From: Aeromicrobium endophyticum
Lineage (GTDB): Bacteria > Actinomycetota > Actinomycetes > Propionibacteriales > Nocardioidaceae
Assembly: GCF_003586285.1 (NCBI RefSeq)
Contig: NZ_QUBR01000002.1
Coordinates: 620,001 to 684,000 of the forward strand
Length of the DNA stretch: 64,000 nt
Direction: 5' to 3'
The position numbers and the translations under genes were made by a program. The stretch's first letter is position 1. Every line of letters starts with the position of its first letter. This document shows, in pieces, positions 15,508 through 23,983 of this stretch. Below the pieces are notes generated by a model. That model was not told the DNA's origin, did not search any database, and saw nothing but the letters and a program-made list of their open reading frames with translations.

Positions 15508-18500
15508 ATGAAGATCGAGTTCCCCCCGTCGCTGCCCATCTCCGAGCGGCACGACGACATCGCCGCCGCCATGAACGACCACCAGGTCGTGGTCGTCGCG
15601 GGCGAGACCGGATCGGGCAAGACCACGCAGCTGCCCAAGATCGCCTACGAGCTCGGACGTCGCTCGATCGCGCACACGCAGCCGCGTCGCATCGCCGCCC
15701 GCTCGGTGGCCAAGCGCATCGCCGACGAGTGCGAGGTCGAGCTCGGCGGCGAGGTCGGCTACGCGGTGCGCTTCGACGACCAGACCAGCGAGTCCACGGC
15801 CATCCGTCTGGTCACCGACGGCCTGCTGCTGGCCGAGCTGCAGCGCGACCGGCGCCTGACGCGGTACGACACGATCATCATCGACGAGGCCCACGAGCGG
15901 TCGCTGTCGATCGACTTCCTGCTCGGCTACCTCAAGCAGCTGCTCCCCCGACGTCCCGACCTCAAGGTCGTCATCACCTCCGCGACGATCGACGTCGAGC
16001 GGTTCGCGGAGATGTTCGACGCCCCGATCATCGAGGTCAGCGGGCGGACGTTCCCCGTCGAGGTCCGCTACCGGCCGCTGGCCGAGACCGGTGCCGACAA
16101 CGAGCTCGAGGCGCTGGCGCAGGCCGTCTCCGAGCTGCCCAACGAGGGCGACATCCTCGTGTTCATGTCGGGCGAGCGCGAGATCCGCGACGCCGCCGAG
16201 TTCCTCGCCGGCCGCAAGTACCCGCGGACCGAGATCCTTCCGCTGTACGGACGCCTCGCCGCCGCCGACCAGCAGAAGATCTTCAGCAGTCATCCCGGCC
16301 GCCGCATCGTGCTCGCCACCAACGTCGCCGAGACGTCGCTGACCGTGCCCGGCATCCGCTACGTCATCGACCCCGGGTTCGCCCGCATCTCGCGGTTCAG
16401 CCAGCGCCTCAAGGTGCAGCGGCTGCCCATCGAGCCGATCTCGCAGGCCAGCGCCTCGCAGCGTGCGGGTCGTTGCGGGCGCGTGGCCGACGGCATCTGC
16501 ATCAGGCTGTACTCCGAGGAGGACCACGACAGCCGGCCCGAGTTCACCGACCCCGAGATCCAGCGCACCAATCTCGCATCGGTGCTGCTGCAGATGGCCT
16601 CGCTCGACCTCGGCGACATCAAGGACTTCCCGTTCCTCGACCCGCCCGACTCGCGCGCCGTCAGCGACGGCCTCAACCTGCTGTACGAGCTGGGCGCCCT
16701 CGACACCGCGACGAAGGGCAGCACGCGGCTGACCAAGATCGGTCGGCGCATGTCGACCCTGCCGACCGATCCTCGGCTCGCCCGCATGCTGCTGGCCGCC
16801 GACCGCCTCGGCTGCCTCGCCGACGTGCTGGTGATCGTGGCCGCGATGTCGATCCAGGACCCGCGCGAGCGCCCCCTCGAGCACCAGCAGGCCGCCGACG
16901 AGAAGCACCGTCGCTTCCGCGAGCCCGACTCCGACTTCCTGTCGTACCTGACGCTGTGGACCTACATCCGCGAGATGCGCGACGAGCTGTCCAGCTCGGC
17001 GTTCCGGCGCCTGTGCCGCGACGAGTACCTGCACTGGCTGCGCATCCGCGAGTGGCAGGACGTCCACTCGCAGCTGCGCCGCACCGCCAAGGAGCTGGGC
17101 CTCAAGCCGGGCTCGACCGGCGCCGATCCCGACCGCATCCACCAGGCCCTGCTGTCGGGGCTCCTGTCGCACATCGGGCTCAAGGACGCGGACGGACGCG
17201 AGTACCTCGGCGCGCGGCAGGCCAAGTTCATGATCTTCCCGGGCTCGGGCCTGGCCAAGAAGACACCCCGCATGGTGATGGTCGGCGAGCTCGTCGAGAC
17301 CGGACGCCTGTGGGGCCGCACGGCGGCCAAGATCCAGCCGGAGTGGGTCGAGGCGGCCGGTGAGCACCTGATCAACCGCTCGTACAGCGAGCCGCACTGG
17401 TCGACGCGACGCGGCTCGGCGATGGCGCGCGAGAAGCTGCTGCTGTTCGGCATCCCGCTCGTCGCCGACCGGCTCGTCCAGCTCGGACGCATCGACCCCG
17501 TGATCTCGCGCGACCTGTTCATCCGGCACGCCCTCGTGCAGGGCGAGTGGCGCACCAACCACGCCTTCTTCGCGGCCAACCAGCGCATGATCGAGGGCGT
17601 CGAGGAGCTCGAAGAGCGACTGCGGCGCCGTGACCTGCGCGTCGACGACGACACGCTCTACGCCTTCTACGACGCCCGCGTGCCGGCCGACGTGGTCTCG
17701 ACCCGCCACTTCGACACGTGGTGGAAGAAGACCCGCCAGACCCAGCCCGACCTGCTGACCTTCGACCCCGCGATGCTGTCGCACGGGTCCGACGACGCCG
17801 AGGACGAGTTTCCGCGCGAGTGGCACTCCGACGGCGAGGCGTACCCGCTGACCTATGCCTTCGAGCCCGGCATGAGCGACGACGGCGTCACGGTCGACCT
17901 GCCGATCGAGCGGCTCATGACCGTCGACGACCGCGCCTTCGACTGGCACGTGCCGGGCCACCGCGTCGAGCTGGTCACCGAGCTGATCCGCTCGCTGCCC
18001 AAGCGCCTGCGGCGCGAGTTCGTGCCGGCCGGCCAGTTCGCCCCTCGCCTCGTCGACGCGATGGACGCCGACGCGTCCGACCTCAGCGAAGAGCTCGCCC
18101 GGCAGATGCGACTCCTCAACGGCACCGTCGTCTCCCCCGACGACTTCGACTTCGAGGCGCTGCCGTCGCACCTGCGGGTGACGTTCCGCGTGCTCGAGGC
18201 GGGTCAGGAGGTCGGCCGCGGCAAGGACCTGGCCGCACTGAGGGACGAGCTGTCGAGCCACCTGCGCGCCGACCTCACCGCCGTCGCGCGCCAGGAGGAG
18301 CGATCCGGCCTTCGGGCGTGGGGCGACCTCGGCACCATCGAGGCGTCCATCACCGCCGGTCAGGTCACGGGCTTCCCGGCCCTGGTCGACGAGGGCACGT
18401 CGGTGGGCCTGCGCATCCTCGACACCGCCGCCGAGCAGCAGGTCGCGATGGTCAAGGGGCAGGCTCGACTCCTGTCGTTCAGCCTGCCACCGCCGGTGAC

Positions 18501-19110
18501 GCACCTCGGACGCACGCTCGACCTGCACGCCAAGCTGCTGCTGTCGACCGGGCCCCACCGCGACGCCGCAGCCGTCATCGAGGAGTGCTGGCTGGCCGCG
18601 CTCGACCACCTCGTCGTGCGCCACGGCGGGCCGGTGTGGGACGAGGGCTCGTGGTCGCTGCTGCACGAGGCCGTGCGGGCCGAGGCCTACGAGGTCACCG
18701 AGCGCGCCCTGCAGAGCGTCCTGGCCACGCTGCGGGCGCTGGGCGAGGTCACTCCCCTGCCGTCGACGGAGGCCGGCGAGGACGTCCGCGTGCAGCTCTC
18801 GTGGCTGGTCTACCCGGGCTTCATCCGTGACGCCGGGGTCGACCAGCTGCGCCGGCTGCCCCTCTACCTGCAGGCCGCGGCCCGGCGACTCGACGCGCCG
18901 CTGAGCCACGACCTGCTGGCCGCACAGGACCTCGAGGCCCGCTTCCACGCCCGCACGGCCGAGATGTCGGTGTGGGCCCGGCTGACCCCGCGCGTGCAGC
19001 ACGTCCGCTGGGCGCTCGAAGAGCTGCGCATCGGCCTGCTGGCCCAGCAGCTGCGCACGGCGTTCCCGGTGTCGGTCAAGCGTGTCACGGCGCTCGTCGA
19101 CGAGCTCTGA
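15508..19110 (+). CDS. hrpA: ATP-dependent RNA helicase HrpA
   Basis: The 1200-residue DEAH-box helicase is slightly shorter than the usual ~1300. Motif I is GETGSGKT (residues 32-39), motif II IIIDEAHERS (near 124), motif III VVITSATID (near 155), and the later RecA2 motifs ATNVAETSLTVPGIRYVID and QRAGRCGRV. The HA2/OB region and the HrpA-specific DUF3418 C-terminal domain follow. HrpA acts on stalled ribosomes in E. coli; here the role is inferred by family. It is the last gene of a plus-strand run and faces a minus-strand gene 20 bp on. Confidence 0.94.
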   Translation: MKIEFPPSLPISERHDDIAAAMNDHQVVVVAGETGSGKTTQLPKIAYELGRRSIAHTQPRRIAARSVAKRIADECEVELGGEVGYAVRFDDQTSESTAIRLVTDGLLLAELQRDRRLTRYDTIIIDEAHERSLSIDFLLGYLKQLLPRRPDLKVVITSATIDVERFAEMFDAPIIEVSGRTFPVEVRYRPLAETGADNELEALAQAVSELPNEGDILVFMSGEREIRDAAEFLAGRKYPRTEILPLYGRLAAADQQKIFSSHPGRRIVLATNVAETSLTVPGIRYVIDPGFARISRFSQRLKVQRLPIEPISQASASQRAGRCGRVADGICIRLYSEEDHDSRPEFTDPEIQRTNLASVLLQMASLDLGDIKDFPFLDPPDSRAVSDGLNLLYELGALDTATKGSTRLTKIGRRMSTLPTDPRLARMLLAADRLGCLADVLVIVAAMSIQDPRERPLEHQQAADEKHRRFREPDSDFLSYLTLWTYIREMRDELSSSAFRRLCRDEYLHWLRIREWQDVHSQLRRTAKELGLKPGSTGADPDRIHQALLSGLLSHIGLKDADGREYLGARQAKFMIFPGSGLAKKTPRMVMVGELVETGRLWGRTAAKIQPEWVEAAGEHLINRSYSEPHWSTRRGSAMAREKLLLFGIPLVADRLVQLGRIDPVISRDLFIRHALVQGEWRTNHAFFAANQRMIEGVEELEERLRRRDLRVDDDTLYAFYDARVPADVVSTRHFDTWWKKTRQTQPDLLTFDPAMLSHGSDDAEDEFPREWHSDGEAYPLTYAFEPGMSDDGVTVDLPIERLMTVDDRAFDWHVPGHRVELVTELIRSLPKRLRREFVPAGQFAPRLVDAMDADASDLSEELARQMRLLNGTVVSPDDFDFEALPSHLRVTFRVLEAGQEVGRGKDLAALRDELSSHLRADLTAVARQEERSGLRAWGDLGTIEASITAGQVTGFPALVDEGTSVGLRILDTAAEQQVAMVKGQARLLSFSLPPPVTHLGRTLDLHAKLLLSTGPHRDAAAVIEECWLAALDHLVVRHGGPVWDEGSWSLLHEAVRAEAYEVTERALQSVLATLRALGEVTPLPSTEAGEDVRVQLSWLVYPGFIRDAGVDQLRRLPLYLQAAARRLDAPLSHDLLAAQDLEARFHARTAEMSVWARLTPRVQHVRWALEELRIGLLAQQLRTAFPVSVKRVTALVDEL

Positions 19111-19130
19111 GCTGCGTCAGCCCGATCCGG

Positions 19131-19829
19131 TCAGCCCATCACGCCGAGCTCCTGCAGCGCGGACGACGCCACGAGCACGCCGATGATGCCGAGGATCCAG
19201 GCGGTGTTCTCCTGCCCCGTGCGCGCCATCCAGTCGTTGATGCGCTGCAGCAGCGGCTGCACGTGCCGGGCGGCGAACACACGCCCGACCAGCAGCACCA
19301 CGGCCGGCAGCACCATCACCAGGCAGTAGCCCACGAGCGTCGCGACGATGGCGGGGCCGCGGAGGTCGGACGTGCCAATCAACCCGATGGCGGCCAGGTA
19401 CGGCACCATCGAGGCTGCCTCGATGAGCGCGGCGGTGAGCGCGAGCGTCATGAGGCCGCGCACGGATCCCTCGTCGCCCACGGCCCGCTCGCGCCAGCGC
19501 ATCAGACGTCCGGATCCGCCGCTGCCCGCGCGACGGCCCACCCACAGGCCGGCGGCCAGCAGGGCCGCGCCCACGACGACCTGCGCGATCTGCACGGGAC
19601 GCGTGTCGAACGCGTCGGAGAGCTCGTCGGCGAAGCTCGCCACGCCGGCGACCAGCAGCAGGCCGAGCACCAGGTAGAACGCGGCGACCGTGCCGAGGAA
19701 GACCAGGATGCGGCCCGGCCGCAGTCGTCCGGGGGCCAGCATCAGCCAGATCGGGATCAGCAGCGTCCCGAAGCTCGTGCTGTCGACGAGGGCGAGGACG
19801 ACGAGAGTTCCGAGCAGCGCGATCGTCAT
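19131..19829 (-). CDS. GAP/LysE-like integral membrane protein
   Basis: The 232-residue protein is highly hydrophobic with about six transmembrane segments (start MTIALLGTLVVLALVDSTSF). It matches the actinobacterial GAP-family/Sap-like group related to LysE exporters: DSTSFGTLLIPIWLML at the N-terminus and TALIEAASMVPYLAAIGLIG in the middle. In mycobacteria the Gap protein is linked to glycopeptidolipid export, but function cannot be transferred here because no glycolipid genes are nearby. It stands alone between hrpA and the FKBP gene. Confidence 0.75.
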   Translation of the reverse strand: MTIALLGTLVVLALVDSTSFGTLLIPIWLMLAPGRLRPGRILVFLGTVAAFYLVLGLLLVAGVASFADELSDAFDTRPVQIAQVVVGAALLAAGLWVGRRAGSGGSGRLMRWRERAVGDEGSVRGLMTLALTAALIEAASMVPYLAAIGLIGTSDLRGPAIVATLVGYCLVMVLPAVVLLVGRVFAARHVQPLLQRINDWMARTGQENTAWILGIIGVLVASSALQELGVMG

Positions 19830-19936
19830 GCACCCAGTCCACCAGGGTGGCGCTCCCGGCACATCCTCCGACCGGCTAGACCTCCGTCGGCCGAAAGTCG
19901 AGGCTTCCGGCCTTCCCACGAGACCGTGGGAAAGCA

Positions 19937-19970
19937 GCACCCACCCAGGGTTGCAAACCTGGGTGGGTGC
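19937..19970 (-). terminator. 13-bp stem hairpin downstream of FKBP gene
   Basis: GCACCCACCCAGG (19937-19949) pairs perfectly with CCTGGGTGGGTGC (19958-19970) around an 8-nt loop. It lies 36 bp past the stop of the minus-strand FKBP gene. Flanking weaker dyads (TTCCCACG...CGTGGGAA near 19915-19932, and 19973-19995) make a cluster of hairpins. There is no clear U-run. Confidence 0.6.
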
Positions 19971-20005
19971 CGGATTCCCGCGAGGCCGTGGGATTCAGCG
20001 AGGGG

Positions 20006-20365
20006 TCAGACGCCGAGCAGGTCGATCACGAAGACGAGCGTCTTGCCCGAGAGGCGGTGTCCGCCGCCGGCCGGGCCGTAGGCGAGCTCGGGCGGGCAGA
20101 CCAGCTGGCGACGTCCGCCGACCTTCATGCCGGGGATGCCCTGCTGCCAAGCGGCGATGAGCTGCGGCAGCGGGAACTTGGCCGACTGTCCGCGGTCCCA
20201 CGACGCGTCGAACTGCTCGCCGGTGTCGAACTCGACACCGACGTAGTGGACGTCGACGAGTCCGCCGGGCACGGCCTCGGGGCCGTCGCCGACGATCAGG
20301 TCGGTGATGGTCAGCTCGGTGGGCGCGGGCCCCTCGATGAAGTCGATCTCAGGCTTGTCAGTCAT
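20006..20365 (-). CDS. FKBP-type peptidyl-prolyl cis-trans isomerase
   Basis: The 119-residue single-domain FKBP contains VDVHYVGVEFDTGEQFDAS, FPLPQLIAAWQQGIPGMKVG, GRRQLVCPPELAYG and LVFVIDLLGV, which cover the family's active-site pocket. No signal peptide is present, so it is cytosolic. ATG 20365 is preferred over GTG 20371 because AAGGA is 8 nt upstream of the former and only 2 nt from the latter. It is divergent from the alcohol dehydrogenase gene. Confidence 0.92.
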   Translation of the reverse strand: MTDKPEIDFIEGPAPTELTITDLIVGDGPEAVPGGLVDVHYVGVEFDTGEQFDASWDRGQSAKFPLPQLIAAWQQGIPGMKVGGRRQLVCPPELAYGPAGGGHRLSGKTLVFVIDLLGV

Positions 20366-20424
20366 GTCCACGATCCTTCCACACCGCCAAGCCGTCGCAG
20401 CGCGAGCCTGACAGACTGAGTCCC

Positions 20425-21471
20425 ATGCGCGCCACCGTTCTCCACGCCCCCCGTGACATCCGCCTCGACGAGGTCGCCGACCCGCAGCTGCAGCTCGACA
20501 CCGACGCCGTCGTGCGGGTCGTCGCCTCGTGCATCTGCGGCTCCGACCTGTGGCCCTACCGGGGCATCAGCTCCCCCGACGGCGCGGTGCGCATCGGCCA
20601 CGAGTTCGTCGGCGTCGTCGAGCAGGTGGGGGCGTCCGTCTCGAGCGTCGCTGCGGGCGACTTCGTGATCGCGCCCTTCCTGTTCTCCGACAACACCTGC
20701 GCGCTCTGCCAGCGCGGCGTGCACAGCTCGTGCACCAACGGCGGCATCTGGGGCCGCACCGACAAGCAGGGGCACGACGTCGACGGCGGTCAGGGCGAGC
20801 TCGTGCGCGTCCCGTGGGCCGACGGAACCCTCGTCTCGACGCCCTCGCAGCCGAGCCAGCAGATGGTCGCGCAGCTGCTGACCCTGTCGGACGTCTTCCC
20901 GACCGGGCACCACGCCGCCGTCTCGGCCGGGGTCACCGCCGGCAGCACCGTCGCGGTCGTCGGCGACGGCGCCGTGGGCCTCAGCGCCGTGCTGGCGGCC
21001 AAGCGTCTCGGTGCGGGTCGCATCGTGGCGATGTCGCGCCACGAGGACCGCCAGCGCCTGGCCCGCCAGTTCGGCGCCGACGAGATCGTGGCCGAGCGCG
21101 GCAAGGAGGGCGCGTCCGCCGTCCGCGAGATCCTCGACGGCATCGGTGCCGACTTCGTGCTGGAGTGCGTGGGCACCGGCGACAGCATGAAGCAGGCCAT
21201 GCTGTCGGCGCGCCCGGGCGGACGCATCGGCTACGTCGGCGTCCCCCACGACGTCGAGCTCAGCGTCCCGCAGATGTTCGGCCGCAACATCGGGCTGGCC
21301 GGCGGAGTCGCCCCCGTGCGCAGCTACATCGAGGACCTGCTGCCCGACGTGCTCGACGGCACCATCTCCCCCGGCGACGTGTTCGACCTGGCCGTGCCGC
21401 TCGACCAGGTGGCGGACGGCTACCGCGCGATGGACGAGCGCACCGCGATCAAGACGATGCTGACCCTGTGA
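20425..21471 (+). CDS. Zinc-dependent medium-chain alcohol dehydrogenase
   Basis: The 348-residue MDR-family oxidoreductase has the catalytic zinc site CICGSD with GHEFVGVVEQVG, the structural-zinc lobe CALCQRGVHSSC, and the dinucleotide-binding VAVVGDGAVGLSAVLAAKRLGA. Substrate and cofactor (NAD or NADP) are not obvious. It starts MRATVLHAPRDIRLDEV. The following GNAT gene overlaps its stop as GTGA, so they are probably co-transcribed. Confidence 0.9.
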   Translation: MRATVLHAPRDIRLDEVADPQLQLDTDAVVRVVASCICGSDLWPYRGISSPDGAVRIGHEFVGVVEQVGASVSSVAAGDFVIAPFLFSDNTCALCQRGVHSSCTNGGIWGRTDKQGHDVDGGQGELVRVPWADGTLVSTPSQPSQQMVAQLLTLSDVFPTGHHAAVSAGVTAGSTVAVVGDGAVGLSAVLAAKRLGAGRIVAMSRHEDRQRLARQFGADEIVAERGKEGASAVREILDGIGADFVLECVGTGDSMKQAMLSARPGGRIGYVGVPHDVELSVPQMFGRNIGLAGGVAPVRSYIEDLLPDVLDGTISPGDVFDLAVPLDQVADGYRAMDERTAIKTMLTL

Positions 21472-21914
21472 CCCGCGCGGCCGTCGGGGCACCCGCCGGC
21501 TACGAGCTCGTGCCCGATCTGCCCGACGTCGCCGAGTACCGACGCCTGCGCGAACGATCGGGCCTCAGCCCGAAGGACGATGCGCAGGCCCGCGGAGCCG
21601 TGACCGGCAGCTGGGCGGGCTGCCACGTGGTGCACGCCAGGACGTCCTCCGTCGTGGCGATGGGTCGTGTCATCGGCGACGGCGGCTGGTACTTCCACCT
21701 CGCGGACATCGCCACCGACCCGGATCATCAAGGGCTCGGACTCGGCTCGTGCGTCATGCGGCACCTGCTCGGCGTCACCGACCAACGGTCGCCGGCACAC
21801 CCGTACGTGATCCTGCTGGCAGACCCTCCGGGTCGCCGTCTCTACGAGCGGTTCGGCTTCCGCGAGTCGGCACCGCGGTCGGTCGGCATGGTGCGGACGG
21901 TCGTCACGCCCTGA
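21468..21914 (+). CDS. GNAT-family N-acetyltransferase
   Basis: The 148-residue product shows GNAT features: MGRVIGDGGWYFHLADIATDP (beta4), the acetyl-CoA loop HQGLGLGSCVM and C-terminal RRLYERFGFRESAP. The GTG start overlaps the dehydrogenase stop. The 3' end overlaps the convergent DUF952 gene by 11 bp. Substrate is unknown. Confidence 0.85.
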   Translation: MTRAAVGAPAGYELVPDLPDVAEYRRLRERSGLSPKDDAQARGAVTGSWAGCHVVHARTSSVVAMGRVIGDGGWYFHLADIATDPDHQGLGLGSCVMRHLLGVTDQRSPAHPYVILLADPPGRRLYERFGFRESAPRSVGMVRTVVTP

Positions 21915-22224
21915 CGTACGGCTTGGCCGTGACGACCGCATCGAGGTCGAGCGGGCCGTAGACGTGCGGGAACGGCAGCGGCTGCCCCGGCACCTCGTCG
22001 AGCTGCCACGGTGACGTCAGGAGGTCGGTGTCGATGGCCAGGATCACCAACGGCCCGTCGAGATCGCTGTAGAAGCGGTCGTACACGCCGTCGACCTGCT
22101 CGGCCTGGGCGCAGTGGATGAACCCGACGTCGGCGAGGTCGAGGTCGCGGGTCGACGCGGTGTAGCGTCCGGCCGCGTACGACAGCCGCCAGGTCTCGGG
22201 CAGCGCCAGGTGGTAGATGATCAC
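21904..22224 (-). CDS. DUF952 domain-containing protein
   Basis: The 106-residue protein carries the DUF952 pattern: IIYHLALPETWR, an AAGRYTASTRDLD segment, GFIHCAQAEQVDGVYDRFY, and FPHVYGPLDLDAVV near the C-terminus. It starts with GTG at 22224. The fold is related to ADP-ribosyltransferase/Tpt1-like domains in some analyses, but no function is established. MarR is encoded 10 bp upstream on the same strand, so they may share a transcript. Confidence 0.83.
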   Translation of the reverse strand: MIIYHLALPETWRLSYAAGRYTASTRDLDLADVGFIHCAQAEQVDGVYDRFYSDLDGPLVILAIDTDLLTSPWQLDEVPGQPLPFPHVYGPLDLDAVVTAKPYVRA

Positions 22225-22234
22225 GACTGCGCGC

Positions 22235-22684
22235 TCAGAACTCGTTCTCGGCGCGGTCGTTGAGCCGGGTGAGGCTGCGGGCGAACGAGGTGATCTCGTC
22301 GGGCGTCCAGTCGTCGAGCATCGTGGCGAGCCGCTCGTGGGTCGTGCGGCGGTAGGCCTCGATCCGCTCGACCGCGACGGGCTCGGCCACCAGCAGCTGG
22401 GCGCGTCCGTCGTCGGGGTCGGGCACGCGCGAGACGAGCCCGAGGCGCTCGAGGGTCGCGATCGAGCGGCTGGCCGTCGACTTGTGCACCCCGAGGTCCT
22501 CGGCGAGCTCGGAGCCTCGGATGCCGTCGGGCGCGTCGACGATGGCGAGCAGGAAGGTGAAGTTGCCGTAGTCGAGCTTGGGGTGGATCTCGGCGAGGTG
22601 GCGCAGCGTTCGCTTGCGGACCCGGCGAACGAATCGGGTCAGCTCGACGTCGACGTCGAGACCGGCGGGAAGTTCATTCGTCAT
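22235..22684 (-). CDS. MarR-family transcriptional regulator
   Basis: The 149-residue product has a MarR winged helix: GIRGSELAEDLGVHKSTASRS as helix-turn-helix, followed by the wing RVPDPDDGRAQLLV. It precedes the DUF952 gene on the same strand. A GAAC-N4-GTTC palindrome lies 15 bp upstream of its start and may be its own operator. The ligand is unknown. Confidence 0.9.
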   Translation of the reverse strand: MTNELPAGLDVDVELTRFVRRVRKRTLRHLAEIHPKLDYGNFTFLLAIVDAPDGIRGSELAEDLGVHKSTASRSIATLERLGLVSRVPDPDDGRAQLLVAEPVAVERIEAYRRTTHERLATMLDDWTPDEITSFARSLTRLNDRAENEF

Positions 22685-22698
22685 GCACGAACCCTATA

Positions 22699-22710
22699 GA
22701 ACGACCGTTC
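22699..22710. promoter_or_regulatory. GAAC-N4-GTTC palindrome upstream of marR
   Basis: GAACGACCGTTC is a perfect dyad in its outer four positions, next to TAGGGT on the minus strand, which fits a TANNNT -10 element 6 nt from the MarR start. It could be an autoregulatory MarR site. It also fits the loose actinobacterial LexA pattern, but marR is not a typical SOS gene. Confidence 0.4.
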
Positions 22711-22738
22711 ACCCCCTCGAGCGCCGAGGGGGTGAACG
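22706..22738 (-). terminator. 14-bp stem hairpin after acyl-CoA dehydrogenase operon
   Basis: CGTTCACCCCCTCG pairs exactly with CGAGGGGGTGAACG around a 5-nt loop. It lies 13 bp past the stop of the minus-strand acyl-CoA dehydrogenase gene and partly overlaps the palindrome upstream of marR. Confidence 0.75.
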
Positions 22739-22751
22739 ATCGGTCGACGGC

Positions 22752-23969
22752 TCAGCGCAGCTGCGACGAGCTGAGGTCGAGCAGGCGGCGGGCGACGATG
22801 AGCTGCTGGATCTGCTGCGTGCCCTCGAAGATGTCGAGGATCTTGGAGTCGCGCGACCACTTCTCGATCAGCTCGTTCTCGCTGTAGCCCAGGGTGCCGG
22901 CCAGCTCGACGCAGCGCAGGGTGATGTCGTTGCCGACCCGCCCGGCCTTGGCCTTGGCCATCGAGGCCTCCATCGAGTTGGGCTTGCGGTTGTCGGCCAG
23001 CCACGCCGCCTCGAGGGTCAGCAGCAGGGCTGCCTCCCAGTCGGCCTCCATCGCGATGAAGGTGGCCGCGGCGTACGTCTGCGTCTGCGCGGGACGGTCG
23101 TAGTCGATGACGACGCCGGCCTTCTCGAGCAGCTCACGCGTGTCCTCGAGGGCGGCCCTGGCGCATCCGACAGCCATGCCGGCCACCAGCGGACGCGTGT
23201 TGTCGAAGGTCGCCATCGCGCCGGCGAAGCCCTGCTTGGTGTCGATCTCGGGATTGCCCAGCAGGTTCTCGGCCGGCACGCGGCAGTTGTCGAGCACGAT
23301 GACCGCGGTGTCGGACGCCCGGATGCCCAGCTTGTGCTCGAGGCGCTCGACCCGGATGCCGGGCAGGCTCTTGGGCACCAGGAACGACTTGATCGCGGCG
23401 CGACCGAGGCTCTTGTCGAGCGTCGCCCACACCACCACGGAGTCGGCCCGTTCACCCGAGGTGACGTAGATCTTCTCGCCGTTGAGGACATAGGCGTCAC
23501 CGTCCTTGACCGCCGTCGTGACGATGTTGGCCGAGTCGGAGCCGGTGCCGGGCTCGGTGATGGCCATCGCGGCCCACGTGCCCTTGAAGCGCTCGAGCTG
23601 CTCGTCATTGGCCACCGAGGCGATCGCCGAGTTGCCGAGCCCCTGGCGGGGCATCGAGAGCAGCAGGCCCACGTCGGCCCAGCACATCTCGATGATCGAC
23701 AGCACCGACGACATGTTGGTGCCGTTCTTGACCTTGCCCTTGCTGGCCTTGTCGTCGTCCTGGTTGCCGACCGCTGCAGCGCCGGCTCCCTGGCCCGCAC
23801 CGGAGTCGCCCATGCCGTCGACGAGCGAGGCCAACAGGTCGAGCTCCTTGGGGTAGGCGTGCTCGGCGAGGTCGTACTTGCGCGAGTTGGCGCGCAGGAA
23901 CTCCTCGGCGACCTGGTGCGCCTGCTTGATGAACGGACGGAACTTGCGAGGTGTCTCGAGATTGATCAT
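22752..23969 (-). CDS. Acyl-CoA dehydrogenase
   Basis: The 405-residue flavoprotein has the acyl-CoA dehydrogenase signatures MAITEPGTGSDSANI, VLNGEKIYVTSGERAD and, at the C-terminus, DSKILDIFEGTQQIQQLIVARRLL. The segment at residues 55-80 (GDSGAGQGAGAAAVGNQDDD) is a low-complexity insertion. It lies 14 bp downstream of a second acyl-CoA dehydrogenase-like gene, forming a pair typical of actinobacterial long-chain fatty acid oxidation, where two unlike FadE subunits can form a heteromer. Chain length is unknown. Confidence 0.9.
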   Translation of the reverse strand: MINLETPRKFRPFIKQAHQVAEEFLRANSRKYDLAEHAYPKELDLLASLVDGMGDSGAGQGAGAAAVGNQDDDKASKGKVKNGTNMSSVLSIIEMCWADVGLLLSMPRQGLGNSAIASVANDEQLERFKGTWAAMAITEPGTGSDSANIVTTAVKDGDAYVLNGEKIYVTSGERADSVVVWATLDKSLGRAAIKSFLVPKSLPGIRVERLEHKLGIRASDTAVIVLDNCRVPAENLLGNPEIDTKQGFAGAMATFDNTRPLVAGMAVGCARAALEDTRELLEKAGVVIDYDRPAQTQTYAAATFIAMEADWEAALLLTLEAAWLADNRKPNSMEASMAKAKAGRVGNDITLRCVELAGTLGYSENELIEKWSRDSKILDIFEGTQQIQQLIVARRLLDLSSSQLR

Positions 23970-23983
23970 GGTGTGGTCCGCCC

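Noticed and set aside
15421..19002. 1193-residue minus-strand open frame opposite hrpA
   Set aside because: Same cause; lacks protein-like patterns, and the plus strand encodes all DEAH helicase motifs.
22699..22710. LexA/SOS box
   Set aside because: GAAC-N4-GTTC fits loosely, but the gene behind it is a MarR regulator with no repair link; kept only as a generic palindrome.
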